NCBI RefSeq assembly: GCF_000331735.1
Contig: NC_020126.1
Span: forward strand, 1,736,001 to 1,800,000
DNA: 64,000 bases
From: Myxococcus stipitatus DSM 14675
GTDB taxonomy: Bacteria > Myxococcota > Myxococcia > Myxococcales > Myxococcaceae
Direction of reading: 5' to 3'
Within the stretch, counting starts at the first letter, position 1; every line of letters begins with the position of its first letter. The notes beneath the pieces are model-generated. The model was not told where the DNA came from. It saw only the letters and a list, made by a program, of their open reading frames with translations, and ran no database searches. Shown here piece after piece: positions 9,142-20,127 of the stretch. The position numbers and the translations under genes were made by a program.

Positions 9142-11190
9142 TCAGCGGCCCTGCAGCCAACGCGAGTACGCCCCGAAGTCGTAGCCACGGCCCAGAAAGT
9201 CGCGAACCAGGTCCGCCGCGTCCTTGGAGCCGCCGGGTGACAGCACCGTGTCGCGGTACCGGTGGGCGGTGGGGGTGTCCATCATCCCGTGCTGCTCGAA
9301 GGGCGTGAGCAGGTCTCTCGCGATGACGAGCGACCAGAGGTACGAGTAGTAGAGCGCGGAGTAGTCGCCGTCGAGCTGGGTGAAGGCGAGGTGCGCGTAC
9401 GTCCCGTCCACCGCGCGGAACGGCAGGTAGCGCTCCTGGAGCTCCATCACGAGCGGCGTGGAGTCGTCGGTGTCCACCGGGTTGGTGTTGTCGTGGAGGT
9501 GGAGGCTGACGGCCGCGTAGAAGAGCTGCTGGCGGACCCACAGGCCCTTGCCGAACGAGTCCGCGCGGCGCATCCGCGAGATGAGGTCCTCCGGCATGGG
9601 CGCGCCCGTGTCGATGTGGCGCGCGAAGCGCTGGAGGGACTCCTGGCTCCAGGCCCACTCCTCCATCACCTGCGCGGGGGCCTCCACGAAGTCCCCCTCC
9701 GTGCGCGTGCCGGACAGCCCCGCCCAGCGCGCGCGGCCGCCCAGCAGGTGGTGCAGCAGGTGGCCGAACTCGTGGAAGAACGCGCGCACCTCCGAGTGCT
9801 GGAGCAGCGCGGGGCGATTGCCGGGGCGCGGGAAGTTGCACGTCAGCACGCCCTCCGGCAGGGCCTTCCCCTCGCGGCCCAGGGCCAGGTCCCACTGCGC
9901 GGCGTGCGTGTACTTGCCCGGGCGCGGGTGCATGTCCATGTAGAAGCGGCCTCGGCGCTCGGTGCCCTCGTAGACGTCCCAGACCTCCACGTCCTCGTGC
10001 CAGACGGGCGCATCCGTCACGCGGCGGTAGGTGAGGCCGAAGAGGTCCGCGGTGAGGTCCAGCACGCCCTGCTTCACGCGGGAGTATTCGAAGTACGGCC
10101 GCAGCTCGCGCGAGTCGAAGCGGTAGCGCTCCGCGCGCACGCGCTCCTCCAGCCACGCCTGCTCCCAGGGCTCCACGCGGGTGGCCTCGGGCATGTCCCG
10201 GCGCTTGCGCTCCAGCAGCGCCGCGTACTCCTCGCGCATGCGCCCGGCGACGGCGGCGGCCAGCTCCTCGATGAAGTTGGCGGCCACCTGCTGCTGGCGC
10301 ACCATCTTGTCCTCGGCGGCGTAGGCGGCCCAGTTCGGATAGCCCAGCAGCGTGGCCAGCGCGTGGCGCGCATGGAGCATCTTCGCCAGCGTGTCCAGGT
10401 TGTGCGGATGGCCGCGGCGCCGGCCCAGGCGCCACAGCGACTCGCGCGTGGACGCGTCCTGGGCGTACGTCATGAAGGGCCCCATGTCCGCGGAGTTCGT
10501 CGCCAGGCGCACGCTCCCGTTGGCGCTGGGCGGATGCGCGCGGACGTAGTCGTCGGGCAGCCCCGCCAGCGCGGACGGAGGCACGTCCAGGTTGCGCACG
10601 TCGTCGTGGATGTGCCGGCTGAACTCCTGCCCCAGCACGATGAGCTCTTCTTGCAGCTCCCGCACGCGCTCGCGCGTGGCGGCGTCCCGGTCCACTCCGG
10701 CGCGCTGGAAGCCTCGCAGCACCCGCGCCACCCAGCGGCGCGTCGTCGCGTCCTGTTGCCTCAGGTCGAGCGCGGCCAGGGTGTCGTAGACGCGCCGGTC
10801 CAACGAGATATCCGTGCGCACGCGCTCCACGGACTGCTCGCACCGCTCCGCGGCCGCCCGGAAGGCCGGGTCCGGGTGCACGTTGGCGCCAATGGCCGAG
10901 CGGCCCACGGCATTGTCCAGCAGCGCCATGGCGTCGTCGTACGTGGTGAGCAGCTCCTCCGCCGCCGCGTGCTCGGGCCGCGACGTCGTCAGCCGCGTGA
11001 CGGCCTTGCGCGCTTCCTGGATGTCCCGCCGGCACGCTTCCATGAAGCGCTCGGGAGCGGCCGCCAGGAGCAGCCCGGCCCTGGGCTCGAGCGACACACG
11101 CGCGCCGCCCGCGCGCTCAGCGGTCCGGGCGGATGTGCCCAGACACCCCGCGAGGATGACGGCGGCGACGATGACGAACGTGGAACGCAA
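9142..11190 (-). CDS. M3 family metallopeptidase (thimet oligopeptidase-like), lipoprotein
   Basis: A 682-residue zinc peptidase of the M3 family (oligopeptidase A / Dcp / thimet type). The active site is HEFGHLLHHLL, with the two zinc-binding His and the catalytic Glu, followed by FVEAPAQVMEEW, which supplies the third ligand. Upstream motifs RGRFYMDMHPRPGKYTHAA and TCNFPRP are also typical. Unlike cytoplasmic M3 enzymes it begins with a lipobox (ILAGC, Cys at 16), so it should be a membrane-anchored exo-cytoplasmic peptidase degrading short peptides. The start is TTG at 11190 with GGGAGG about 6 bases upstream. Confidence 0.9.
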   Translation of the reverse strand: MRSTFVIVAAVILAGCLGTSARTAERAGGARVSLEPRAGLLLAAAPERFMEACRRDIQEARKAVTRLTTSRPEHAAAEELLTTYDDAMALLDNAVGRSAIGANVHPDPAFRAAAERCEQSVERVRTDISLDRRVYDTLAALDLRQQDATTRRWVARVLRGFQRAGVDRDAATRERVRELQEELIVLGQEFSRHIHDDVRNLDVPPSALAGLPDDYVRAHPPSANGSVRLATNSADMGPFMTYAQDASTRESLWRLGRRRGHPHNLDTLAKMLHARHALATLLGYPNWAAYAAEDKMVRQQQVAANFIEELAAAVAGRMREEYAALLERKRRDMPEATRVEPWEQAWLEERVRAERYRFDSRELRPYFEYSRVKQGVLDLTADLFGLTYRRVTDAPVWHEDVEVWDVYEGTERRGRFYMDMHPRPGKYTHAAQWDLALGREGKALPEGVLTCNFPRPGNRPALLQHSEVRAFFHEFGHLLHHLLGGRARWAGLSGTRTEGDFVEAPAQVMEEWAWSQESLQRFARHIDTGAPMPEDLISRMRRADSFGKGLWVRQQLFYAAVSLHLHDNTNPVDTDDSTPLVMELQERYLPFRAVDGTYAHLAFTQLDGDYSALYYSYLWSLVIARDLLTPFEQHGMMDTPTAHRYRDTVLSPGGSKDAADLVRDFLGRGYDFGAYSRWLQGR

Positions 11191-11375
11191 AGGGCCCTCC
11201 CGAACCGGATTGTGGAAGCGGCGACGGCGCCTGGGGGCTTTCCCGTACGCGCTTCGCCTGAAAGGACGGATAGGGGTGTGGTTTGTTGCAAATATTCAAC
11301 CCGATTGGAGTCGGGTGGAAGGGATTCCTGTCCCGCAGGGTGATGGAAAACGGGCGTGGAATGGAAGAGGGACGC

Positions 11376-12158
11376 TCAGGTTCCTACCTGGAGGAACCGG
11401 GCGGCGTTCTCCCTCGCGACGCGCCGCACGATGCGCTCGGAGAGGCGGGCCTTGGACAGGAGGTTGGCGACGCGGGCCAGGCCCAGGATGTCGCCCGCGG
11501 CGTCCCCGGAGTCGGAGTTGAGCACCAGCCGCTCACTGCCCAGCCGGCGGACCAGGGCGACGGCGCGCTCGGCGGCGAGGGCCTCCGGGTGCAACGTCAG
11601 CCCGGCCCAATGTCCCACTTCCAGGATGGTGCGCACGGTGCGCGTGGTGGCGTGGTCCACGAGGACGCGCGAGGGCAGCACCCCGGACTGGCGCAGCAGG
11701 GTGAGGACGCGGCGCGTGTGGCGCTCCTTGTCCACCAGCGGCGTGTGGACGATGACGCGCAGCTTGAGGCGGCGCGCCAGCGCGAGCTGCTCCAGGAAGG
11801 CCTCCTCCTCCTCCTCTCCGCCCGCGTGCAGCCCCGTCTCGCCCAGCGCCACGACGCGGCCGCCCTGGAAGTAGTCGGGCAGGGCGGAGAGGACCTCCGA
11901 CAGGCCGCGCCGGGGGATGCAGCGAGGGTGGACACCCAGCGCGGCCCACGCGCGGATGCCCACCTTCTCCAGCCGGGGGAGCTGCCGCTCCACCACGTCA
12001 TCGAAGTGACGCAAGAGCCCCTTGGACGTGGGCTCCGGGAAGTGGTGCGCCACCACGAGCGCCTGCTCCACTCCGAAGAAGCGCATCGAGTCGAGGTCCT
12101 GGTCGCTCAGGCTCTCGGGGTGCAGGTGCGCGTCGAAGAGGGGGAGGGGCTCGGGCAC
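11376..12158 (-). CDS. TatD-like metal-dependent hydrolase
   Basis: A 260-residue amidohydrolase-fold protein. Metal-ligand motifs of the TatD family are visible: FDAHLHPE at the start, ALGETGL in the middle, VIVHTPL, DHAT and LNSDSGD near the end. TatD proteins are nucleases or esterases; this relative carries a five-Glu insertion near residue 116 and is divergent, so the substrate is uncertain. The start codon is GTG. It begins four bases after the gamma-glutamyltransferase stop, with the ribosome-binding AGGAT inside that gene's end, so the two are one operon. Confidence 0.8.
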   Translation of the reverse strand: MPEPLPLFDAHLHPESLSDQDLDSMRFFGVEQALVVAHHFPEPTSKGLLRHFDDVVERQLPRLEKVGIRAWAALGVHPRCIPRRGLSEVLSALPDYFQGGRVVALGETGLHAGGEEEEEAFLEQLALARRLKLRVIVHTPLVDKERHTRRVLTLLRQSGVLPSRVLVDHATTRTVRTILEVGHWAGLTLHPEALAAERAVALVRRLGSERLVLNSDSGDAAGDILGLARVANLLSKARLSERIVRRVARENAARFLQVGT

Positions 12159-12162
12159 GCGT

Positions 12163-13965
12163 TCAATCCTGTCCCACGGCGAAGCCCTCGTTGCGAGGGT
12201 CGCTACCGGAGAAGCGCAGTCCTGTCGTCGAGTCGATGAAGACGGCCTCCGCGTCGCCCCATTGTTCCACCCGGCGAACCTTGTGTCCCTTGGCTTCCAG
12301 CGCGGACAGGGTGGCCGGCTCCAGGCCCCACCGGTCCACCCACATCTCGTCCGGCAGGTACTGGTGATGGACGCGGCCCTCGCCCACCGCGCGCGCCACG
12401 TCCATGCCGCCGTCGATGATGTTGCTGATGACCTGGATGACGGTGGTGGGGATGGTGGAGCCGCCGGGGCTGCCCACCGCCAGCATGACGCGCGTGGGCT
12501 CCTCCTTGGAGAACACCAGCGTGGGCGTCATGGAGGACTGGGGCACCTTGCCGGGAACAATCGCATTGGGCTCGCCGGTGACGAGTCCATACGCGTTGGG
12601 CACGCCGGGCTGCGCGGCGAAGTCATCCATCTCGTCGTTGAGCAGCACGCCGGTGCCCTTGGCCACCACACAGGAGCCATAGCCGTAGTTCACCGTCGTC
12701 GTCATCGCCACCGTGTTGCCGTGCTTGTCCATGACGGAGATGTGCGTGGTGTTCTTGCGCTCCGGCTCCGGCGTCAGCGTGGTGGGCTTGTCCGTCAGCG
12801 TGGAGCCCTGCGTGTTGGGTGATTGGGGCAGGAGCGACAGGCTGGACGTGGCCTTCTTCGGGTCGATGGAGCCCGCCAGGTCCGCGATGTGTCCCTTCGA
12901 GATGAGCCGCGCGGTGGGCACGTCGGAGAAGTCCGGGTCACCCAGGTACTTCGCGCGGTCCACGTACGCGCGCCGCACCGCCTCCACGTACAGGTGCACT
13001 ACCTCCGGGTCCTTCAGGGTGAAGCCCTGGGGCCGCAGGATTTCCATCGCCCCCAGCACCTGAAGCAGCGCCACGCCGCCCGCGCTGGGCGGAGGCATGG
13101 TGAGGATGCGGTGGCCGCGGTAGCTGCCCGCCAGGGGCTCGCGCGGGCGCGTCTTGTAGGCCGCCAGGTCCTCCAGCGTGAGGATGCCGCCGCCCGAGCG
13201 CACCGTGTTCACGATGCCCTGGGCCACCGGCCCCGTGTAGAAGCCCTTCGGTCCCTGCTTCGCGAGGAGCGACAGCGTGCGCGCCAGGTCCGGCTGACGC
13301 ACGAGGTGCCCGATGGGCGGCACATCCATCTCTCCCTGCGCGTTCTTCAGGAGGAAGATGCGCGACGCCTCCGGGTCCTTGCGCAGGCACTCCAGCCGGC
13401 CCGCCGTCATGGAGCGGTAGCGCGGCGTCACCCACAGCCCCTTGCGCGCCGCCTCGATGGCGGGCGCCAGCACGACGGACGCCGGCAGCGTGCCGTGCGT
13501 CTTGAGCAGCTCCAGATAGCCCGCCACCGCGCCCGGCACGGCGACGCTCAGGACGCCATCCGTGGACAGCGTCGGCACCACCTTGCCGTCCTTGAGGAAC
13601 ATGTCGCGCGTGGCCGCCTTGGGCGCCACCTCGCGGAAGTCCAGCGCCCGCGTCGTGCCGGTCTTCGCGTCGTGCACCAGCGCGAAGCCGCCGCCGCCCA
13701 CGCCCGAGTGGTAGGGCCCGACGACGGCCGCCACGAAGGCCGCGGCCACCGCCGCGTCCACCGCGTTGCCTCCCCGGTCGAGCATCTTCAGGGCCGCCTC
13801 ACTGGCCTGGGGATACGCCGTGGCCACCGCGCCGCCCCGGTAGGGCCGCGCCGCGGAGGCCACACACGCCAGGAGCAACACCGCCACTGTCAGGCTTCGT
13901 ACCAACGCCACCTGGACCCTCGCGCTCTTCCGCGAGGGCTGCCTCTCGACGCTCGTCTCGTTCAC
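12163..13965 (-). CDS. ggt: Gamma-glutamyltransferase
   Basis: A 600-residue gamma-glutamyltranspeptidase, which cleaves the gamma-glutamyl bond of glutathione and transfers the group to water or amino acids, normally outside the inner membrane. Residues 1-38 form an export signal with a hydrophobic segment (LTVAVLLLACVASA). The precursor cleaves itself before the nucleophile Thr; the expected motif is present as KNTTHISVMDKHGN, and the conserved GSPGGSTIPTT loop follows. The start is ambiguous: GTG at 13965 has AGGTGG nearby, while a TTG at 13992 in the same frame is also possible. It is first in an operon with the tatD-like gene. Confidence 0.92.
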   Translation of the reverse strand: MNETSVERQPSRKSARVQVALVRSLTVAVLLLACVASAARPYRGGAVATAYPQASEAALKMLDRGGNAVDAAVAAAFVAAVVGPYHSGVGGGGFALVHDAKTGTTRALDFREVAPKAATRDMFLKDGKVVPTLSTDGVLSVAVPGAVAGYLELLKTHGTLPASVVLAPAIEAARKGLWVTPRYRSMTAGRLECLRKDPEASRIFLLKNAQGEMDVPPIGHLVRQPDLARTLSLLAKQGPKGFYTGPVAQGIVNTVRSGGGILTLEDLAAYKTRPREPLAGSYRGHRILTMPPPSAGGVALLQVLGAMEILRPQGFTLKDPEVVHLYVEAVRRAYVDRAKYLGDPDFSDVPTARLISKGHIADLAGSIDPKKATSSLSLLPQSPNTQGSTLTDKPTTLTPEPERKNTTHISVMDKHGNTVAMTTTVNYGYGSCVVAKGTGVLLNDEMDDFAAQPGVPNAYGLVTGEPNAIVPGKVPQSSMTPTLVFSKEEPTRVMLAVGSPGGSTIPTTVIQVISNIIDGGMDVARAVGEGRVHHQYLPDEMWVDRWGLEPATLSALEAKGHKVRRVEQWGDAEAVFIDSTTGLRFSGSDPRNEGFAVGQD

Positions 13966-14217
13966 GGGGTCCACCTTTGGGGGAAGGTGCAATCAATACC
14001 TTGAGGCTGGCCTTCGTCGCGGGTGATGTGTTACCCGGCGGACAATCACCCACACTTTGGGGCCGGGACTCGAGGACACCAGTCCGACTACACCTCTCCC
14101 GGTATGCACGAACTGTCCGCAGCGGACCATGATTTCAACTCAGCAAAACTTTTCCTCTTGGATTGTTATCCCAGAGGGTGCATCCTCCACCATCATGAGT
14201 CGCGAGTGGGGGAGCAA
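13966..14217. other. Regulatory gap between ggt and the glmU region
   Basis: About 250 bases between divergent transcription units. The stretch near 14130-14175 is AT-rich for this genome and contains TTGGAT followed by a small GAGG/CCTC hairpin, so promoters for ggt and for the glmU direction probably lie here. No convincing gene is seen. Confidence 0.4.
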
Positions 14218-14424
14218 ATGAGCGCACCGGCCTCATCCGACAAAGCGACCCGCTCCGGGTCGGTTCCGCCCTCCGGACGCGTGACGCTCTTCCTCAAGCC
14301 GAGCTTTGGAATCACGGTGAAGAGCAACGCGCTGTGTGTGGCCGTCAGCGCGAAGCCCCAACCCGATAACACCTCCGAGACTTCTGAGCAGCGCGCGGTT
14401 GACGGCTCGATTCCCTGTCCCTAA
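14218..14424 (+). CDS. Possible small protein upstream of glmU
   Basis: An open frame of 68 codons starting at ATG 14218 with GGGGGAG just upstream and ending 11 bases before glmU. Third-position GC is raised, but less than in neighbouring genes. The predicted sequence contains [15 protein letters not shown], which could be a short beta-hairpin region. I recognise no family. It could be a real leader-type gene or simply untranslated leader. Confidence 0.3.
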   Translation: MSAPASSDKATRSGSVPPSGRVTLFLKPSFGITVKSNALCVAVSAKPQPDNTSETSEQRAVDGSIPCP

Positions 14425-14435
14425 TCCTCCGCCGC

Positions 14436-15833
14436 ATGACAGCTCTGTCGGCGGTGGTGTTGTGTGCGGGCAAGGGCACGCGGATGAAGTCGAAGAAGGC
14501 CAAGGTCCTTCACGCCATCCTCGGACAGCCCCTGTGCGCCTATCCCCTCAAGCGAGCCCTGGAGCTCGGTGCCACGTCGGTGGTGCCAGTGGTGGGCCAT
14601 CAAGCGGAAGACGTGGAGAAGGAGCTGCGCGCCCGGTTTCCACAGGCGCCGCTGCGCTTCGCGCTCCAGCGTGAGCAGCGCGGGACGGCGGACGCCGTGC
14701 GCTCCGCGGAAGAGGCCCTGAAGGGGTTCTCCGGCCGGGTGCTCATCCTCTACGGAGACGTGCCGCTCCTGCGTCGCGAGACGCTGGCGGGCCTGCTGGC
14801 CGCGCACGACGCGTCCGGCGGGGTGCTGGCCATGGTGACCACCGTGCTGGCGGACCCCACGGGCTATGGCCGCGTGCTGCGCGAGAACGGCCGCGTGGTG
14901 CGCGTGGTGGAGCAGAAGGACGCGACGGCCGAGCAGCGCGCGGTGCGCGAGTGCAACGCGGGCATCTACTCCGTCGACGCGGCCTTCCTCTGGAAGGCGC
15001 TGGCGGACATCAAACCCAACAATGCGCAGGGTGAGTACTACCTGACGGACCTGGTGGAGCTGGCCGCGAAGCAGGGCGACGTCGCCAGCGTGGAGGTGGA
15101 CGCCACGGAGACCGCCGGGGTGAACGACAAGGTGGAGCTGGCCGCGCGGGCGCGCGTGCTCCAGCGGCGCATCAACGAAGCGCACATGCGCGCGGGCGTG
15201 ACGTTCGTGGACCCCGACACGGCCTATGTCGACGAGGACGTGGTCGTCGGCGCGGACACGGAAGTGGGCCCAGGTGTGACGCTGATGTCAGGTTCCGTCA
15301 TCGGCCAGGACGTCGTCATCGGCCCCGGCTGCGTGGTGAGCGCCTCCACCGTGGCGGACGGCACCGTGCTCAAGCCCTACTCCGTGCTGGAGGAGGCGCG
15401 GGTGGGCGTGCGGAACGTCATTGGCCCGTTTGCCCGCCTGCGTCCGGGCACGGAGCTGGCCGAGGATGTGCATCTCGGCAACTTCGTGGAGACGAAGAAG
15501 GCGGTCATCGGCAAGGGCACCAAGGCCAACCACCTGACGTACCTGGGGGACGCGAAGATTGGCGCCGGCTGCAACGTGGGCGCGGGCACCATCACCTGTA
15601 ACTATGACGGGGTGAACAAGAGCCTCACGGAGCTGGGGGACGGGGTCTTCATCGGCTCCGACACGCAGCTGGTGGCTCCGGTGAAGGTGGGGGACGGCGC
15701 CTACGTGGGGGCGGGAACCACGGTGACGAAGAACGTGCCGCCCGGGAGCCTCGCTGTGTCTCGCGCGCCACAGGTGACGAAGGAAGGCTGGGTGGCCGCG
15801 AAGAAGGCGCGCCGCACGGCGAAGGGCGCCTGA
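14436..15833 (+). CDS. glmU: Bifunctional UDP-GlcNAc pyrophosphorylase / glucosamine-1-phosphate acetyltransferase
   Basis: A 465-residue GlmU catalysing the last two steps to UDP-N-acetylglucosamine, the precursor of peptidoglycan and lipopolysaccharide. The N-terminal uridyltransferase domain (about 1-230) has the nucleotide-binding signature [18 protein letters not shown]. The C-terminal domain (about 255-460) is a left-handed beta helix of hexapeptide repeats with the acetyltransferase segment around [17 protein letters not shown] and TITCNYDG. Length is normal. It precedes glmS by 110 bases on the same strand, which pairs the first and last enzymes of the pathway. There is no clear ribosome-binding site before the ATG. 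Confidence 0.96.
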   Translation: MTALSAVVLCAGKGTRMKSKKAKVLHAILGQPLCAYPLKRALELGATSVVPVVGHQAEDVEKELRARFPQAPLRFALQREQRGTADAVRSAEEALKGFSGRVLILYGDVPLLRRETLAGLLAAHDASGGVLAMVTTVLADPTGYGRVLRENGRVVRVVEQKDATAEQRAVRECNAGIYSVDAAFLWKALADIKPNNAQGEYYLTDLVELAAKQGDVASVEVDATETAGVNDKVELAARARVLQRRINEAHMRAGVTFVDPDTAYVDEDVVVGADTEVGPGVTLMSGSVIGQDVVIGPGCVVSASTVADGTVLKPYSVLEEARVGVRNVIGPFARLRPGTELAEDVHLGNFVETKKAVIGKGTKANHLTYLGDAKIGAGCNVGAGTITCNYDGVNKSLTELGDGVFIGSDTQLVAPVKVGDGAYVGAGTTVTKNVPPGSLAVSRAPQVTKEGWVAAKKARRTAKGA

Positions 15834-15943
15834 GCGTCGGCGTGGCTATTGCTTGGGGGGCGGCCTGACAGGCGCCCTCCGGAGATTGAAGAGTATCCCT
15901 CGGTTTGCTCCGGCGGGCGTGGGCGTGAGAGAGAGGTCAGACT

Positions 15944-17779
<1,836 letters not shown>

Positions 17780-17812
17780 CCGCTCGCCGCCCACGGGCGG
17801 AAGGAAGCGCGC

Positions 17813-17847
17813 GAAGCCCGGGTTCCCTCTCGAGGGGCCCGGGCTTC
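17813..17847 (+). terminator. Hairpin terminator after glmS
   Basis: GAAGCCCGGG (17813-17822) pairs perfectly with CCCGGGCTTC (17838-17847), followed by a T/C-rich stretch. It closes the glmU-glmS unit. Confidence 0.75.
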
Positions 17848-17905
17848 TGTCGTCCTGGCGGACGGCGCTTTGAAGCGCACCCGGCACCGTGGATACAGTC
17901 GCCCC

Positions 17906-18679
17906 GTGTCGGACGCCACGCGCACACCCCCTCCCTCGTCCCGGTTGGATGAGCGGCCCGACGAGGAGCCTCGGGCGGACCTCGCCTCGTGGGCGCCGCC
18001 GCCCCCGGAGGCGGTGACGCGAAGCACGCCCCCGGTGGAGCTGCCCCTGCCGGTGCTGGTGCGCGTGGAGCAGGCCCTCAAGGCCCCCGACGCGGAGCGC
18101 GCCGAGGCCGCCGCCCGCCTCAACGAGGTGCTGGCGGAGCTCGCGAGCGGAGGCGGAGAGCGTCAGGTGGCGGACACGCTGCACCGGCTCCTCGCGGGTG
18201 GAAAGCTGGAGGGGCTGGTGGACGCGGAGGGCCGCTCCTGCCGCGCGGTGGCGGTGGAGGCGCTCCTGTCGTTGGGCTTCCCGTACGCGCTGGAGGTGGA
18301 GCCGGAGGACCTGCACCACCTGCGCTCCAACGTCTCCGCGCGCGCCCACCAGCGGCGGGGGCCGCTCGACTTCGGGCCCGGGGTGATGGCCACGGTGTTC
18401 CTGGGCGGCGCCGCCGCGCAGGTGCTGGAGGAGCTCTTCCACCCCAGCCGGGCCCCCGGCACGCTGACCCTCCAGGTGGGCCTGGGCGTGCTGGCCCTCC
18501 TGGCCTTGCTGCTTGCCCCGCCCCGCACTCCCGTGTACCGCGTGGGCATGGCCCTGATGGCCCTCGTGTCGGGCTTCTCGCTGCTCGTGGCCCTGGGGAA
18601 CTGGGGTGTGCAGGGGGGCTTGTGGGTCGGTGTGGCAGGGGTGGTGGCTGCCCTCCTGGCGGCCTTCCGCGAGAGCTGA
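17906..18679 (+). CDS. Membrane protein of unknown function
   Basis: A 257-residue protein with a Pro-rich N-terminal 40 residues, a charged helical middle (about 45-150) and about four hydrophobic segments in the last 105 residues (including [14 protein letters not shown] and [17 protein letters not shown]). It is probably an inner-membrane protein with a cytoplasmic N-terminal domain. No family is recognised. GTG at 17906 was chosen; a TTG at 17870 in the same frame is possible. It lies between glmS and recA, but terminator and promoter signals on either side suggest it is transcribed alone. Confidence 0.75.
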   Translation: MSDATRTPPPSSRLDERPDEEPRADLASWAPPPPEAVTRSTPPVELPLPVLVRVEQALKAPDAERAEAAARLNEVLAELASGGGERQVADTLHRLLAGGKLEGLVDAEGRSCRAVAVEALLSLGFPYALEVEPEDLHHLRSNVSARAHQRRGPLDFGPGVMATVFLGGAAAQVLEELFHPSRAPGTLTLQVGLGVLALLALLLAPPRTPVYRVGMALMALVSGFSLLVALGNWGVQGGLWVGVAGVVAALLAAFRES

Positions 18680-18710
18680 CCGGTAGAACTCGGCACGGAT
18701 GTCAGAGGGG

Positions 18711-18739
18711 TGGACTAGGGTCTACCCATCGCGTACTAA
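18711..18739 (+). promoter_or_regulatory. Putative recA promoter
   Basis: TGGACT (18711-18716) and TACTAA (18734-18739) are separated by 17 bases, a fair match to a housekeeping sigma-70 promoter. The -35 element lies inside an imperfect dyad, GGGTGGA-N6-TCTACCC (18708-18727), which may itself be an operator. Confidence 0.55.
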
Positions 18740-18752
18740 AAGCGCGTTCAGG
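18736..18752 (+). promoter_or_regulatory. LexA (SOS) box of the myxobacterial type
   Basis: The 17 bases CTAAAAGCGCGTTCAGG match at every position the degenerate myxobacterial LexA-binding consensus CTRHAMRYBYGTTCAGS, as I recall it from work on Myxococcus xanthus. The site overlaps the putative -10 element and lies 40 bases before the recA start, where LexA would block transcription. Confidence 0.8.
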
Positions 18753-18792
18753 TGAGCCGGGGTGGCTCGCCAATACAAGGAGCTCAAGAGAA

Positions 18793-19881
18793 ATGGCCGT
18801 CAATCAAGAGAAGGAAAAGGCGATCGAGCTGGCGATGTCCGCGGTGGAGCGCCAGTTCGGTAAGGGTTCCATCATGCGGCTCGGCAACGACGAGCCCCTG
18901 ATGCGCGACGTGCAGGCCATTTCGACGGGCTCGATTTCCTTGGACATCGCCCTGGGAGTGGGCGGCGTTCCGAAGGGCCGAATCATCGAGATCTTCGGCC
19001 CGGAATCCTCCGGCAAGACGACGCTGTGTCTCCACATCGTGGCGGAGGCGCAGAAGCGCGGGGGCATCTGCGGCTACGTGGACGCCGAGCACGCGCTGGA
19101 CGTGGGCTACGCGCGCAAGCTGGGCGTGCGCACCGACGACCTGCTCCTGAGCCAGCCGGACACCGGTGAGCAGGCGCTCGAAATCGCGGAGATGCTCGTG
19201 CGCTCCGGCGCCATCGACGTGCTGGTCGTCGACTCCGTGGCCGCGCTCGTTCCCAAGGCGGAGCTCGAGGGCGAGATGGGCGATGCGCACATGGGTGTGC
19301 AGGCGCGCCTCATGAGCCAGGCCCTGCGCAAGCTCACGGGCACCATCGCCAAGAGCCAGACGTGCGTCATCTTCATCAACCAGATCCGCATGAAGATTGG
19401 CGTGATGTTCGGCAACCCGGAGACGACCACGGGCGGCAACGCGCTGAAGTTCTACGCGTCCCAGCGCCTGGACATCCGCCGCATCGGCGCCATCAAGAAC
19501 GGCGAGAACGTGGTGGGCAGCCGCACGCGCGTGAAGGTGGTGAAGAACAAGGTCGCGCCTCCGTTCAAGGAGGTCGAGTTCGACATCATGTACGGCACGG
19601 GCATCTCGCGTGAGGGAGACCTCATCGACCTGGCCTCCAATGACAACATCGTGGAGAAGAGCGGCAGCTGGTTCTCCTTCAACGGTGAGCGCATCGGCCA
19701 GGGCCGGGAGAACGCGAAGGACTACCTCAAGGAGCACCCGGAGGTGTCGCGCGCCATCGAGGCCCAGGTGCTGGAGAAGTACGGCATCAACAAGGGCGCG
19801 CCCGTGGCGGCTCCTGCCGCGGAAGAGGCGCCCGCCGAGGGCACCAGCGAGAAGCGCCAGCGCGTGAAGGCCGTGAAGTAG
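18793..19881 (+). CDS. recA: Recombinase RecA
   Basis: A 362-residue RecA, which forms filaments on single-stranded DNA, drives homologous strand exchange and triggers LexA self-cleavage. Visible are Walker [10 protein letters not shown] (69-77), YVDAEHALD, Walker [12 protein letters not shown], the L1 loop region [17 protein letters not shown] and L2 region [21 protein letters not shown]. The C-terminal tail is Ala/Glu-rich and then basic. AAGGAGCT at 18776-18783 fixes the start. M. xanthus has two recA genes; the LexA box here suggests this is the damage-inducible one. A textbook terminator follows. Confidence 0.97.
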   Translation: MAVNQEKEKAIELAMSAVERQFGKGSIMRLGNDEPLMRDVQAISTGSISLDIALGVGGVPKGRIIEIFGPESSGKTTLCLHIVAEAQKRGGICGYVDAEHALDVGYARKLGVRTDDLLLSQPDTGEQALEIAEMLVRSGAIDVLVVDSVAALVPKAELEGEMGDAHMGVQARLMSQALRKLTGTIAKSQTCVIFINQIRMKIGVMFGNPETTTGGNALKFYASQRLDIRRIGAIKNGENVVGSRTRVKVVKNKVAPPFKEVEFDIMYGTGISREGDLIDLASNDNIVEKSGSWFSFNGERIGQGRENAKDYLKEHPEVSRAIEAQVLEKYGINKGAPVAAPAAEEAPAEGTSEKRQRVKAVK

Positions 19882-19937
19882 ACGCGCCCGTGTGAGGGGT
19901 TCCCGCGAGCCCCTTGCTTGATTGCTCTCATGCTCTC

Positions 19938-19976
19938 CGGGGCTGTCCTCCAATGCAGGACGGCCCCGTTGTTTTT
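19938..19976 (+). terminator. Rho-independent terminator after recA
   Basis: CGGGGC-t-GTCCT (19938-19949) pairs with AGGAC-g-GCCCCG (19957-19968) around a 7-base loop, followed by TTGTTTTT, the best T-tract in the window. Confidence 0.9.
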
Positions 19977-20127
19977 CATGCCGACGGCACGGGTGGAGTG
20001 CGGCCACGAGTGCTGACACGGCGCGTTGTGAGCAGGGCGTGGCCTGGATGTTTCCAGAGGGACGGAAGAGGGACTTAGACTCGCGCGCGCCGGTCTTCGA
20101 CCGTGCCTTCCCTTTTGGAGTCTCGCC

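Noticed and set aside
14390..14436. tRNA-like GGCTCGATTCC segment
   Set aside because: There is no acceptor stem, D-arm or anticodon arm that pairs around it.
15858..15877. Terminator between glmU and glmS
   Set aside because: The stem is short with a bulge and no T-tract follows, so it is unlikely to stop transcription.
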